Assembly: GCF_900090305.1 (NCBI RefSeq)
Contig: NZ_LT607751.1
Location: 3,968,001 to 4,032,000, forward strand
From: Micromonospora siamensis
GTDB lineage: Bacteria; Actinomycetota; Actinomycetes; Mycobacteriales; Micromonosporaceae
Length of the DNA stretch: 64,000 bases
Direction: 5' to 3'
Position 1 is the stretch's first letter; each line of letters starts with the position of its first letter. Shown here piece by piece: positions 17,102 to 27,500 of the stretch. The notes beneath the pieces were generated by a model. That model was not told where the DNA came from and searched no databases. It saw only the letters and a list, made by a program, of their open reading frames with translations. The position numbers and the translations under genes were made by a program.

Positions 17102-18886
17102 GTGTCCGTCCGTACCCCGATGCACCTCGCGGTGGCGCTCGCAACCGCCACCGCCCTGCTGCCCGCGGCCTCCGCCGCGGCGGCGGAACCCGACCCCCCG
17201 CAACGGGCAGCGCAGCCCGCCGCGCTCCCCGAATCCCCGGCGCCGACCAGCACCTTCCTGGTCGGCGTCCGTCCGGCGGCCCCCGACCGCCGCACCGCCG
17301 CGGCACCGGCGCGGCTCGCCGACGACCTGGCCGCCGTCGGCCGCGCCACCGGCCGCACCCTCACCGTGGCACGGGTGCTGGCCACCGGCGACCTGCTGGT
17401 CCGCGCGGACCGCCCGCTGGCCGCCGACCGGGCCACGACGGTGCTCGACCAGCTCCGCCGCCGCGCCGACGTCGACTGGGCGAGCGCCGACCGCAGGATC
17501 CAGGCCGGCACGGATGGAGCCGCCGAGCAGTGGGACCTCGACGATCCCGTCGGCGGCGTCTACCTCGGGCCGGCCCGGGAGAGCGGGGCGACCGGCGCGG
17601 GCGTGACCGTCGCGGTGCTGGACACCGGCATCACCGCCCACCCCGAGCTGGCCGCGAACGTGGTCCCGGGCTACGACTTCGTCAGCTCCGCGGCCGACGC
17701 CCGCGACGGTGACGGACGCGACGCCGACCCCACCGACCAGGGCGACTGGCAGGAACCCGGCGACTGCGGCGAGGAGTTCCGGCCCAGCAGCTGGCACGGT
17801 ACCCACGTCGCCGGCACCATCGCCGCCCGCGACGACCGGGCCGGCACCGTGGGCGTCGCCCCGGACGCCCGGATCCAGCCGGTCCGGGTCCTCGGCCGCT
17901 GCGGCGGCACCACCGCCGACCTGGTCGACGCCATCGTCTGGGCCTCCGGCGGCAACGTCCCCGGGGTGCCGGACAACCCGACCCCGGCGCGGGTGCTCAA
18001 CCTCAGCCTCGGCGCGCCCGGCGGCTGCGATCCGGCCACCCAGGCCGCCGTCGACGGCGCGGTGGCCCGGGGCGTCACCGTCGTGGTCTCCGCCGGCAAC
18101 GCGAGCGCCGACGCCGCCGGGTTCAGCCCGGCCGGCTGCGCCGGAGTGGTGACGGTCGCCGCCAGCGACGACGCGGGTGAGCGGGCCGGCTACTCCAACC
18201 GGGGTACGGCCGTCGAGCTGGCCGCCCCCGGCGGCGACCGGACGCGCGGGGTGCTCTCCACCGTCAACACGGGCCGCACCGTCGCCGAGGACGCCGGCTA
18301 CGCCGCGTACGCGGGCACCAGCATGGCCGCCCCACACGTCGCCGGGGCGGCGGCGCTGCTGCTCGCCATCCGGCCCGACCTCTCCCCCGACCGGATCACC
18401 GAGCTGCTGCGGCGTACCGCCCGCCCGGCCGTACGCCCCGACGACTGCGCCTGCGGCGCCGGTGTACTCGACGTGGACCTGGCCCTGCGCGCCGCCACCG
18501 GCCACCCCGGCGACACCGCCCGGGTGCTGGTCACCGCCGGCGTACGCCCCGGGGAGCCGCTGGTCGACGCCGCCGGGGTGCACCTGGCCGGCACGCTGGG
18601 CCGGCTCGGCACCGGGCTGCCCGACTGGGACCCCGCCGCCCTGCGGCTGCGCCGGGTGGGCCCGACCGGCCCGTACCGCACGGTGCTCACCGTGCCGGCC
18701 GGGGCCGAGCTGGAGTACAAGTACACCCTCGGCGGCTGGGACCACGTCGAGCAGGACTACACCGACAGCGACGCCGGCTGCTTCGACGTCGACAACCGGC
18801 ACCTCACCGTCGCCCCGGCCGGGGCCGTGCAGACCGTCGACGACCTCACCGGCAGCTTCCGCGGTCTCTGGCCGTGCGACCGGTGA
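17102..18886 (+). CDS. Secreted subtilisin-like serine protease (S8) with C-terminal CBM-like domain
   Basis: The 594-residue preproprotein has a signal peptide at about 1-26, an inhibitor-I9-type propeptide at about 50-135, and an S8 catalytic domain at about 150-470. The triad is Asp174 (VAVLDTGITAHPEL), His232 (WHGTHVAGTIAA) and Ser407 (AGTSMAAPHVAG). The last about 110 residues (GTLGRLGTGLPDWDPAALRL, VPAGAELEYKYTLGGWDHVE) resemble a starch-binding/CBM20-like beta-sandwich, which is unusual on a protease. The GTG start is preceded by GAAGGAAG. It is divergent from the TIR operon. Confidence 0.93.
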   Translation: MSVRTPMHLAVALATATALLPAASAAAAEPDPPQRAAQPAALPESPAPTSTFLVGVRPAAPDRRTAAAPARLADDLAAVGRATGRTLTVARVLATGDLLVRADRPLAADRATTVLDQLRRRADVDWASADRRIQAGTDGAAEQWDLDDPVGGVYLGPARESGATGAGVTVAVLDTGITAHPELAANVVPGYDFVSSAADARDGDGRDADPTDQGDWQEPGDCGEEFRPSSWHGTHVAGTIAARDDRAGTVGVAPDARIQPVRVLGRCGGTTADLVDAIVWASGGNVPGVPDNPTPARVLNLSLGAPGGCDPATQAAVDGAVARGVTVVVSAGNASADAAGFSPAGCAGVVTVAASDDAGERAGYSNRGTAVELAAPGGDRTRGVLSTVNTGRTVAEDAGYAAYAGTSMAAPHVAGAAALLLAIRPDLSPDRITELLRRTARPAVRPDDCACGAGVLDVDLALRAATGHPGDTARVLVTAGVRPGEPLVDAAGVHLAGTLGRLGTGLPDWDPAALRLRRVGPTGPYRTVLTVPAGAELEYKYTLGGWDHVEQDYTDSDAGCFDVDNRHLTVAPAGAVQTVDDLTGSFRGLWPCDR

Positions 18887-18930
18887 CCACCCGTACCGCC
18901 CGCCCGCGCACCCCGACCGGAAGGACTCCC

Positions 18931-19488
18931 GTGCGGACCATCCTGCGTACCCTGCTCACCGCGCTGACCCTGCTCGCCGCCGCGCTCGTCGCGCCGGCCG
19001 CCGCCAGCGCCTCACCGCCGCCCCCGCCGGAGCTCGGCGGCCTCGACCTCGGCGCGTACTGCCGGTCGGTCGGCGCGGCGGACGCCGTGCTCGACGGCGG
19101 CACCGCCTACGACTGGCACTGCCGGACCGGCGACGGGCGCCGGAACGACCTGTCCTTCGACGCGGCCTGCCGGTGGACCTACCGGACCGACGCGGCGGTG
19201 GACCGGATCGGTGACTTCTACGACCCGACCTCGGTGCGCTGCTGGCGGGTCCGGGCCGACGTGGTCACCCCGGACTTCACCCGCTGGTGCCAGGCCACCG
19301 GCCACTCCGAGGCCACGCTGGTCGGCGCCACCGCCTACGGCTGGCGGTGCGTGTCGTACAGCCGGGCCGGGGTGACCTATTCCGACATCGACGTGCTGGC
19401 GGCCTGCCGGGAGACCACCTTCGGGTACGCGACCGTCGAGCGGTTCGTCGACTTCCGCGACGCCCGCTCCTGGCAGTGCCGGGTCTGA
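18931..19488 (+). CDS. Secreted protein with two tandem Cys-rich repeats
   Basis: The 185-residue exported protein has a signal peptide at about 1-27 (ending ASASPP) and two copies of an about 65-residue module. Copy 1 begins YCRSVGAADAVLDGGTAYDW and copy 2 WCQATGHSEATLVGATAYGW. Both share YC/WC, the AYxWxC core, a later AC and a closing CW/QC-type Cys-Arg-Val end, suggesting paired disulfides. The function is unknown; similar modules occur in secreted actinomycete proteins. The GTG at 18931 with GGAAGGA upstream is preferred over one at 18874 that overlaps the protease gene. It is probably co-transcribed with the protease. Confidence 0.8.
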   Translation: MRTILRTLLTALTLLAAALVAPAAASASPPPPPELGGLDLGAYCRSVGAADAVLDGGTAYDWHCRTGDGRRNDLSFDAACRWTYRTDAAVDRIGDFYDPTSVRCWRVRADVVTPDFTRWCQATGHSEATLVGATAYGWRCVSYSRAGVTYSDIDVLAACRETTFGYATVERFVDFRDARSWQCRV

Positions 19489-19569
19489 CCCGCCGACCAC
19501 CCGCCGGCGCCGGTGCCCACCGGCGCCGGCGGGTATCCTGCTTCCGGCGCACGGCATGGGAGGTGGGGC

Positions 19570-20064
19570 GTGGCCAGGGAGAACGGGCGCAAGCTCATCG
19601 CCTCGAACAAGAAGGCACGGCACGACTACGAGATCCTCAAGACCTACGAGGCGGGGCTGGTGCTGGCCGGCACCGAGGTGAAGTCGCTGCGTGAGGGGCG
19701 GGTGTCGCTGGTCGACGCGTTCGCCCAGGAGCACGACGGCGAGCTGATGCTGCACGGGCTGCACATCGCCGAGTACGGCTTCGGCAGCTGGACCAACCAC
19801 GCGCCCCGGCGTACCCGCAAGCTGCTGCTGCACCGGGTGGAGATCGGCCGGATCCTGGAGAAGCTGCGCGAAGGCGGCTTCGCCCTGGTGCCGCTGTCGA
19901 TGTACTTCGCCAACGGCTGGGCCAAGGTCGAGTTGGGGCTGGCCCGGGGCAAGAAGTCGTACGACAAGCGGCAGGCGCTCGCCGAGCGGGACGCCAAGCG
20001 GGAGATCGCCCGGGAGCTGGGCCGCCGCCTCAAGGGCCGTAGCCCCGCCCGCCCCCGGTCCTGA
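19570..20064 (+). CDS. smpB: SsrA-binding protein SmpB
   Basis: The 164-residue tmRNA partner for ribosome rescue has family landmarks throughout: [34 protein letters not shown], the [21 protein letters not shown] core, [29 protein letters not shown] and the basic C-terminal tail. The GTG start at 19570 has GGGAGG about 7 bp before it. The tmRNA gene (ssrA), often adjacent in other bacteria, is not found in the downstream gap. It is a second translation-rescue gene in this window besides prfH. Confidence 0.97.
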   Translation: MARENGRKLIASNKKARHDYEILKTYEAGLVLAGTEVKSLREGRVSLVDAFAQEHDGELMLHGLHIAEYGFGSWTNHAPRRTRKLLLHRVEIGRILEKLREGGFALVPLSMYFANGWAKVELGLARGKKSYDKRQALAERDAKREIARELGRRLKGRSPARPRS

Positions 20065-20104
20065 CCCACCGACAGTCAGACCGTCCGGGTGGACGGCTGC
20101 CCGT

Positions 20105-20146
20105 GAAAGCGCTCTCTTGACAAGCGTCACCCTTCGTTCATAGCTT
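20105..20146 (+). promoter_or_regulatory. Promoter and operator of the GH16 glucanase gene
   Basis: A LacI-type box GAAAGCGCTCTC (20105-20116) directly abuts a consensus -35 TTGACA (20117-20122). An 18-bp spacer leads to TAGCTT (20141-20146), giving a leader of about 90 bases. The box resembles GAAAGCACTTTC at the subtilase promoter and cre/CebR-like operators in general. Control by a sugar-responsive LacI protein is inferred. Confidence 0.65.
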
Positions 20147-20241
20147 TATTGAAGTTCGTCGCTTTATCCCCGCACCGCTCTCCGCCGGTGCCCTCCCCGC
20201 CCCGGCGGAGCCACCCCCCACCACCGCAGGGAGGCACCACC

Positions 20242-21474
20242 GTGCGCAGCATCCGTACCATCGCCGCCGTGGCGCTGGCGAGCGTCGGCCTGACCGTCGC
20301 GCTCACCGCCACCACCGCCGCACCGGCCGCGGCCGGCCCCGGCGCCGTCACCTGGTCCGACGACTTCACCGGCGCCGCCGGCTCACCCCCCGACGCCGGC
20401 CGCTGGCGCTACGACACCGGCGGCAGCGGCTGGGGCAACAACGAGCTGCAGTACTACACCACCAGCACCCGCAACGCCGCCCTCGACGGCAACGGCAACC
20501 TGGTCATCACCGCCCGCAAGGAGAACCCGTCCGGCTACGGCTGCTGGTACGGCAGCTGCCAGTACACCTCGGCGCGACTGCTGACCCGCGGCACCTTCGC
20601 CCAGGCGTACGGCCGGTTCGAGGCGCGGATCAAGATCCCCCGCGGCCAGGGCCTGTGGCCGGCGTTCTGGATGCTCGGCAACGACATCGCCACCAACCCG
20701 TGGCCCAACAGCGGCGAGATCGACATCATGGAGAACGTCGGCTACCAACCGTCCACCGTGTACGGCACCATCCACGGACCCGGCTACTCCGGCGCCGGCG
20801 GGCTCGGCGGCAACACCTCACTGCCCGGCGGGCAGGCCCTCGCCGACGCCTTCCACACCTACACCGTCGACTGGGCGCCGGACTCCATCACCTGGTACCT
20901 CGACGGCGTCACGTACTCCCGCAAGACCCCCGCCGACGTAGGCGGCAACAAGTGGGTCTTCGATCACCCGTTCTTCATGCTGCTCAACGTCGCCGTCGGC
21001 GGCAACTGGCCCGGCTCCCCGGACGCCAGCACGTCCTTCCCGCAGACCATGGTCGTCGACTACGTCCGGGTCCAGGCGTGGGACACCGGCGGCAGCACCA
21101 CCGGCCCGATCGTCGGATACGGCGGCAAGTGCGTCGACGTGGCCGGCGCCAACCCGGCCAACGGCACCGCCGTACAGCTCTGGACCTGCAACGGCACCGC
21201 CGCGCAGGCGTGGACCTGGGCGTCCGACGGCTCGGTCCGCGCCCTCGGCAAGTGCCTGGACGTCACCGCCGGGTCGACCGCCAGCGGGGCCAAGGTGCAG
21301 CTCTACGACTGCAACGGCACCGGCGCCCAGAAGTGGGTCTTCAGCTCGGCCGGGGACATCGTCAACCCGCAGGCCAACAAGTGCCTCGACGCCACCGGGG
21401 TCAGCTCCGCCGACGGCACCCGCCTGCAGATCTGGGACTGCACCGGCGGCGCCAACCAGAAGTGGGGACGCTGA
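20242..21474 (+). CDS. Secreted GH16 beta-glucanase with ricin-type lectin domain
   Basis: The 410-residue exported enzyme has a signal peptide at about 1-32 and a GH16 domain at about 36-275. The catalytic motif is GEIDIMENVG (nucleophile E159, acid/base E164), preceded by GLWPAFWMLG. A C-terminal CBM13/ricin-B domain spans about 285-410 with two or three repeats (GKCVDVAGANPANGTAVQLW, GKCLDVTAGSTASG, NKCLDATGVSSADGTRLQIW, each closing with QxW). GH16 members with this sequence type cut beta-1,3-glucans such as laminarin. The start is GTG with GGGAGG upstream. Confidence 0.95.
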   Translation: MRSIRTIAAVALASVGLTVALTATTAAPAAAGPGAVTWSDDFTGAAGSPPDAGRWRYDTGGSGWGNNELQYYTTSTRNAALDGNGNLVITARKENPSGYGCWYGSCQYTSARLLTRGTFAQAYGRFEARIKIPRGQGLWPAFWMLGNDIATNPWPNSGEIDIMENVGYQPSTVYGTIHGPGYSGAGGLGGNTSLPGGQALADAFHTYTVDWAPDSITWYLDGVTYSRKTPADVGGNKWVFDHPFFMLLNVAVGGNWPGSPDASTSFPQTMVVDYVRVQAWDTGGSTTGPIVGYGGKCVDVAGANPANGTAVQLWTCNGTAAQAWTWASDGSVRALGKCLDVTAGSTASGAKVQLYDCNGTGAQKWVFSSAGDIVNPQANKCLDATGVSSADGTRLQIWDCTGGANQKWGR

Positions 21475-21488
21475 CGCCGCACACGCCA

Positions 21489-21519
21489 GGGGCCCGGCTC
21501 GGTGAGCGAGCCGGGCCCC
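21489..21519. terminator. Bidirectional hairpin terminator
   Basis: 13-bp complementary arms (21489-21501 and 21507-21519) with a 5-base loop lie exactly between the convergent GH16 and RTX genes, which end at 21474 and 21530. Confidence 0.85.
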
Positions 21520-21529
21520 GACGTGTCGC

Positions 21530-24500
21530 TCAGTCGGTACAGGACGGACCGTCGAAGTGCCCCGGGGTGGTCGGGAACGCCGCCCCGGCCCCCTGGTCCG
21601 GGTTGTCCCGCGGATAGACGTAGGACAGCTCGATGAAGGCCGAGGTGCCCGCCGTGGTGACGTCGGACGGGCTGCGGCCCGCCCCGGTCGCCCAGGCCAG
21701 CCTGGTCAGGAAGTCCTGCATGGCCGGGCTGTGCTGCCGTACGTCGTTGAACCCGCCGTACGCCGCGTTGCAGTGGGTGAACAGGTTGTACGCGCCGTTC
21801 CAGTCGAAGAGCCGGTCACCGTTGTTCGGCCCGTTCTGCGTCACGTCGCCCTGCAGCACGTCCCGGTCCCAGCCGCCGTACATCCAGTCGGTGCCGTGGT
21901 GGTGCTGGTTGTCGGCCGGGTCGTCGTTGTCCAGGCCGGTCAGCTCGAACCAGCGGCACGGGTCGATCGTGCCGGACGTGGTGTCCACCGGCCAGGCGCC
22001 GGCCGCGCAGTTGCCCGGGTAGGCGCCGCGCGGGCGGAAGTCCAGCAGGTCGGCGCCGAGCATCGCGGTCACCGCCGGGCCGCTGGTGGCCCCGGCGCCA
22101 CCGAAGAGGTGGTCGACGTACTGGTCGTGGTCGCCCCGGGCGGCGGCGCTGAACACGCCGGCGACCAGGCACTGCGGGTTGGCCGCGTCCAGCACCCGGT
22201 CGCAACCCTGGCCGCCCCAGAGCACGTCCGCGCCCTCGCCGCCGAACACCTCGTCACCGCCGCTGTCACCGTTGGCGATGTCGTCGCCGAAGCCGCCGTG
22301 GATGTTGTCCGCGCCGGGCCCGCCCCGCAGGACGTCACCGGCACCGGAGGTCAGTCCGGCGTACGGCATGGGCGCCGACGTCGCCGACCCGATCCAGGCG
22401 TCCCCGTCGGTGTCGTGCAGCAGGTCCACCCGCCGGTCGTAGTCGCCGGCCCGGAAGCCGGTGTACGTCTCCTGCGGGGTGGACGACAGCGTGGTGGTGA
22501 AGCCCAGCGCCGCCACGTCGTCGGCGTTGAGGTACTGGTTCACCACGCCGCCCCGGTCGCCGAGAATGGCGTCCCGGCCGTCGTCGCCGTACACGGTGTC
22601 CGCACCGAGTTCGCCGAGGAGGTCGTCGTCGCCGGCCCCGCCCCGGATGGTGTCGTCGCCGTCCTGGCCCCAGACCCCGTCGTTGCCACCGTCACCGTAG
22701 AGCTGGTCGGCGCCGAACGCCCCGGCCGGCTCGCAGGTGGGTTGGGCGGTGGTGCAGAACCGGGTGGACGGGCCGGGCAGCGCCGGGTCGTGGGTCCGGA
22801 CCACCGTGGCGTCGGCCGGCACCGCGCCGGTCGGGTACCGCTCGGTGTAGACCCGCTCCACCTGCCTACCCGCGACCGTGGACACGGTCCGCAGCAGCGA
22901 GCCGTTGTCGCCGAGCACCACGTCGTCGCCCCCGTTGCCCTCGATCACGTCACCGGTGTCCCGGAACCCGGCGGCCGCGCTGCCGCCGATCAGGTCGTCC
23001 TGCCCGGCCGGCGCGCCCGCGCCCACCAGGTCGGCCGCCGCCGACGGCTCACCCGGCCAGCCCGGATCCGGCAGCGGAGTGACCGTGGACCGGCCGGCCG
23101 CGCCGAGCGGGCTGTCGCCGCGTAGCGCGTCCGCGCCGCCGTTGCCCTCCAGGTAGTCGCCGTCACCGTCACCGGTCAGCGCGTCGTCGCCGTCCTGGCC
23201 CCAGAGGGTGTCGACGCCGTCGCCGCCGCTGATCCGGTCGGCGCCGTACCGGTTGGCGGTGGCCGCCGCCCGGTCCAGCAGCACCACGATCCGCGGGCCG
23301 AACGCCGTCGCGTCGGCCGCCGCCCGCACCGTCACCGGGGTGGGCTGCTCGCCGGCCAGCGGGCGGAGCACCGCGCCGTTGTCGCCGATCACCGCGTCGG
23401 AGCCGGGTCCGCCGAAGACGGCGTCCGCGGCATCCGGCTGGCCCGTCGTGGCCGCTCCGGTCCCGTCGTACGCGGTGCTCGAACCGCCGACCAGGTCGTC
23501 GTCACCGGAGTCGCCCTCGACCCAGTCGGAGCCGGGACCGCCCTCGGCGAAGTCGGCACCGCCGTCGCCGCGTACCCGGTCCGGTCCGCCCTGACCGAAG
23601 AGCACGTCGTCGGCGTCGCCACCGGAGATCAGGTCACCGCCGCTGGTGCCGGCCGCCGGGGTGAACCCGAGGTCGAGCAGGGTGACCCTGCGCTGCGGGC
23701 CGGTTCGCCCCTGGGTGACCCGGGTCGCGTCGGTGGTGGCCGGCGCGAACCGGGCGTTGTCCCCGGCGATCAGGTCGGTGTCGGCGTCGCCGTAGAGCTG
23801 GTCGCCGCCGTCGGGCCGGCCGGTCCCGGCGGTCGGCTCCTGGCCGGAGCCGCCGACGATCTCGTCCCGGCCGAGGTCGCCGTGGACCAGGTCGGCGCCG
23901 TTGTTCCCCTCGATCTGGTCGTTGCCGCCGTCGCCGTTGATCCGGTCGTCGCCGAGGCCGCCGTAGGCCACGTCGTCGTCCCCGCCGCCGGAGATCACGT
24001 CCCCGGCGCCGGCGCCGGCCACGTCACCGGCCAGGTCCAGCGGGTACGGCCCGACGTCGCCGACGCGCGCGGTGCCGTTGTCGCCGACGATCCGGTCGGC
24101 GCCCTCCTCGCCGTAGAGGAAGTCCCGGCCGTCGGTGAGCCCGGCGGCGCGTCCGCCGCCGTAGAGCACGTCGGCGTCAGGGCCACCGAAGACCTGGTCG
24201 CCGCCCTCGTCGCCCTCGGCCGTGTCGACGCCGGGGCCACCGAAGAGGCCGTCGTCGCCGGCGTTGCCGAAGAGCAGGTCGTCACCGTCGTCGCCGAGCA
24301 GCTGGTCGACGCCGGGGCCACCCCAGGCCCGGTCGGCGTCGCCGCCCAGGTGCAGGGTGTCGTCGCCGAGCTGGCCGCAGGCGCGGTCGGCGCCGCCGCC
24401 CAGGTCGGCCCGGTCGTTCCCGCCGCCGGCCGAGACCACCTCGACCCCGGAGCCGCCGAGGATCAGGTCGGCCGCGCCCTGGTCGGCGGGGGTCGGCTGG

Positions 24501-27500
24501 GCGTCGGCGGAGGTGGCGTCGGCGCAGGTCTCCGCCGGCAGGTGCCGGTCGCCGAAGACCGTCGCCCCGCCGTCGCCGCCGATCACGTGGTCGCTGCCCA
24601 GGCCGCCGACGAGCAGCTTGGCCTGCGACTGCGTGCCGGACGGCAGCGGCTGGTGGGTCACCTCGCGGTACGGCCCGTACCCGTCGGAGGCGCCCGGCGC
24701 CCCCACCGAGGAGGGTTCGGCGATCACGTAGTCGTCGGCCGGGCCACCGAAGATCTGGTCGGTGCCGTAGCCGCCGACGAGCACGTCCTCGCCGCCGTAG
24801 CCGTACAGGTGGCCGGTCTGGCCGTTGGCCGAGTGCGAGACCACCAGGTCGGTGCCCGCGCTGCCGTACACGGTGTCCTGGCCGGCGCCGGTGTCGACCT
24901 GGTTGACCAGGCCCACGTCGCCGGCGCCGGTCTGGTCGGCGTCCGCCGGGACCGTGCTGTCGTACGCGTGGATGGTGTCGTCGTTCTTCCCGCCGTTGAC
25001 CGTGTCGCCACCCGGCCCACCGACCAGCGTGTTCTTCCCGTTGGGCCGGTCGTCGAGGACGACGCCGAGCACGTCGTCGCCGCCGTTGCCGTAGACGGTG
25101 CTGGCGCCGTGGCCGACGGTGACGTGGTCGGTGTCGCCGGTGGCGCCCTCACCCGGGGCGGTCAGCGTCGTCCAGTCGATCAGCCCGCTGAGGCTCGTGG
25201 AGCCCACCCCGGTCTGCACCGGGGTCGCCGGGCGGTCGGTGCCGCCGAGCGTGCTGTCGCCGGCCACCACGTCGTTGCCGTCGCCGGTGGTGACGGTGTC
25301 CTGGCCCGGGCCGCCGGCGACCCGGGCGACCTGGCCGGCAGCCTCGGCGGTGACGATGACGTCGTCGCCGCCCCGGCCGTCCACCCAGGCCGGTCCGGTG
25401 CCGGTACGGATCTGGTCCCTGCCGTCGGAGCCGATGACCACGGCCTCCTTGTCGAACGTGGAGGTCTTCGTCCCGTCGCCGCCGGTGTCGCCGTCGCCGA
25501 GCATCAGCACCGACATCGACGTCTTGGCCGCGTCGGCGACCTGGTATCCACGACCGTCGACGACCACCCGCTCGAGGTTCGGGTCGAGGAACTCCTGCTT
25601 GCGGCCGAGGGCCTCCACCGCGAAGCCGTCGAAGCCGGCGTCGCCCGTGGCGTAGTGCAGCGCGTACACCTTGATCACGTCACCGGCGTAGGTCGGCTTG
25701 GTGTTGTCCCAGGCGCTGTTGCCACGCTGCGCGTCCTTGCCGAACCTGCCGGCGAAGACCACCAGGGTGTCCCCCACCGTGCCGCCCAGCTCGGGTGGCT
25801 TGGGTTTGCAGTCCGGTTGTGCCCGGAAGTCCAGCAGGGTGGCGTCGACCAGGGTGAAGTCGAAGGTCTTGCTGAACAGGAACAGGTCGATGGTGATGTA
25901 GACCTTGAGGAACACCGACAGCTGCCCGCTGGTGGTGAACAGGCAGATCGGGTTGACCAGCAGCGCCTGGAGGAACTCGCTGGTGCGGAACTTGCCGTCG
26001 TTGTTCGGGTCGTTCCAACTGAACCCGACGGTGAGCCGGATGCCGCCCTGGATGCCGGCCTTGACGATGAGCACGCTCACCTCGGCCCCGGCGGCGATCT
26101 CACCGCGCAGGGTGACCACCGGCACGGCCTTGCCGGTGCTGTCGGCGGTCTTGAAGTAGAGGCCGTCGAGGAGGCTGACCGCGTCGACGGCGGTGCCGTC
26201 GTTGGCCGCCTCGATGGCGTGCCGGATGCCGGCGGTGTCCAGGCCGGCGATGAACCGGGCGGTCACCGAGGCGCTGCCGGCCAGGGTGATCATGACCGGC
26301 GGCGGCGCGTAGACCGGGCCGAAGGACTGCCGCCAGCTGAAGCCCAGCGTGAGCGGGCCGGAGTCGAAGCTGACCAGCTCGACGTCCTGCCCCATCAGCA
26401 GCCCGAACAGGGAGCCCGGGTTGTCGAAGATCGGGAAGCTGAAGCCGGTCTTCTCCGCGGTCGACTTCGTCTCGCCCGCCTTGGGGGTGAACAGCTTGTC
26501 CCCGTCGCCACCGGCGGCGTTGTCGATGGCCTGCTTGACCGTGGTGTCGGACGGCGCCTTGGTCAGGTCGGAGGCCCGGTCGATCAGGCTCTCCGCCGAC
26601 GCCGGGGACGCCTCGGTGGTGAGGGCCTTCGCGGGGTCGACCAGGAACTGGCCGAGCGGGATGGCGCAGCCGGTGTCGCAGTCCAGGTCCTTGTTGACGA
26701 AGTTGATCACCTCGCGGACGGTGTCGACGAACCTCAGGTCCGGGCCGCCGCTGAGCGTGCTGAACGTCTTGGCCAGCCAGACCAGGGTGATGTCGGGACC
26801 GCCGGTGGCCTTCGACAGGTCCGACAGGACCGGGATCGGCGCGTACAGGGTGTCGAGCACCGGCTGGAGGGGGCCGGTGACCGTCTTGAGCTTGGCCACC
26901 ACCGGCTTGAGGATCTTGTCGAAGAAGGCCCCGGCGTCCAGCTCGATCTCGGTGAAGGTGACCTTCAGGCCCTGGTCGACGCCGGCACCGGTCGCCTCCA
27001 GCTGGCCCTGCTTGTGGGTGAGCGCCCAGCTGAGCCCGAAGCGGGCGCTGATCCCCGGCAGCGCGGAGCCCGCCTCGTCGCCGGTGTTCACCACCGCCTT
27101 GAGCTTCCAGTCGATGTCGACCTTCGCGGTGAGGTCGGTGGCGAGCAGTTCGCCGAGGTCACCGAACTCCGCGAGGGTCAGCTTCGCCCCCGGGTCGCCC
27201 GCGCAGGCGACGGTGTCCGTGGGGTCGAAGCAGCTCTTCTCCTCGGGTGAGCCCTTCAGGTCGACGCCGAAGTACGCCTTCACCAGCGGGTCGGTCTTCT
27301 GCTTGGTCGCGTTGACCTGGATGAAGGCGAGCTGCGCGGCGAGGTCACCGGTCATGTCGAAGTTCGCGCCGATCTGCACCTCGGGCGTGGTGTCGCCGTC
27401 GTGGGTGGGGACGTAGAAGCCCTCCTCCCGGTCCAGCACCAGGTCCAGGTGCAGCTTCCAGCCGAGCTTGGCCTGGATGCCGTCGGTGGCGCCCTTCTTG

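Noticed and set aside
20065..20148. ssrA (tmRNA) gene after smpB
   Set aside because: The gap is too short and contains the GH16 promoter and operator instead; no tRNA-like ends seen.
22190..25430. Dense short DNA repeats, considered as a CRISPR or tandem-repeat array
   Set aside because: Repeats are in-frame RTX codons (GGxGxD), irregular in length and without spacers of fixed size.
23882..27250. 1,122-codon plus-strand ORF opposite the RTX gene
   Set aside because: It is the antisense shadow of the RTX coding frame; its Val/Gly/Asp-rich repeats mirror the RTX codons.
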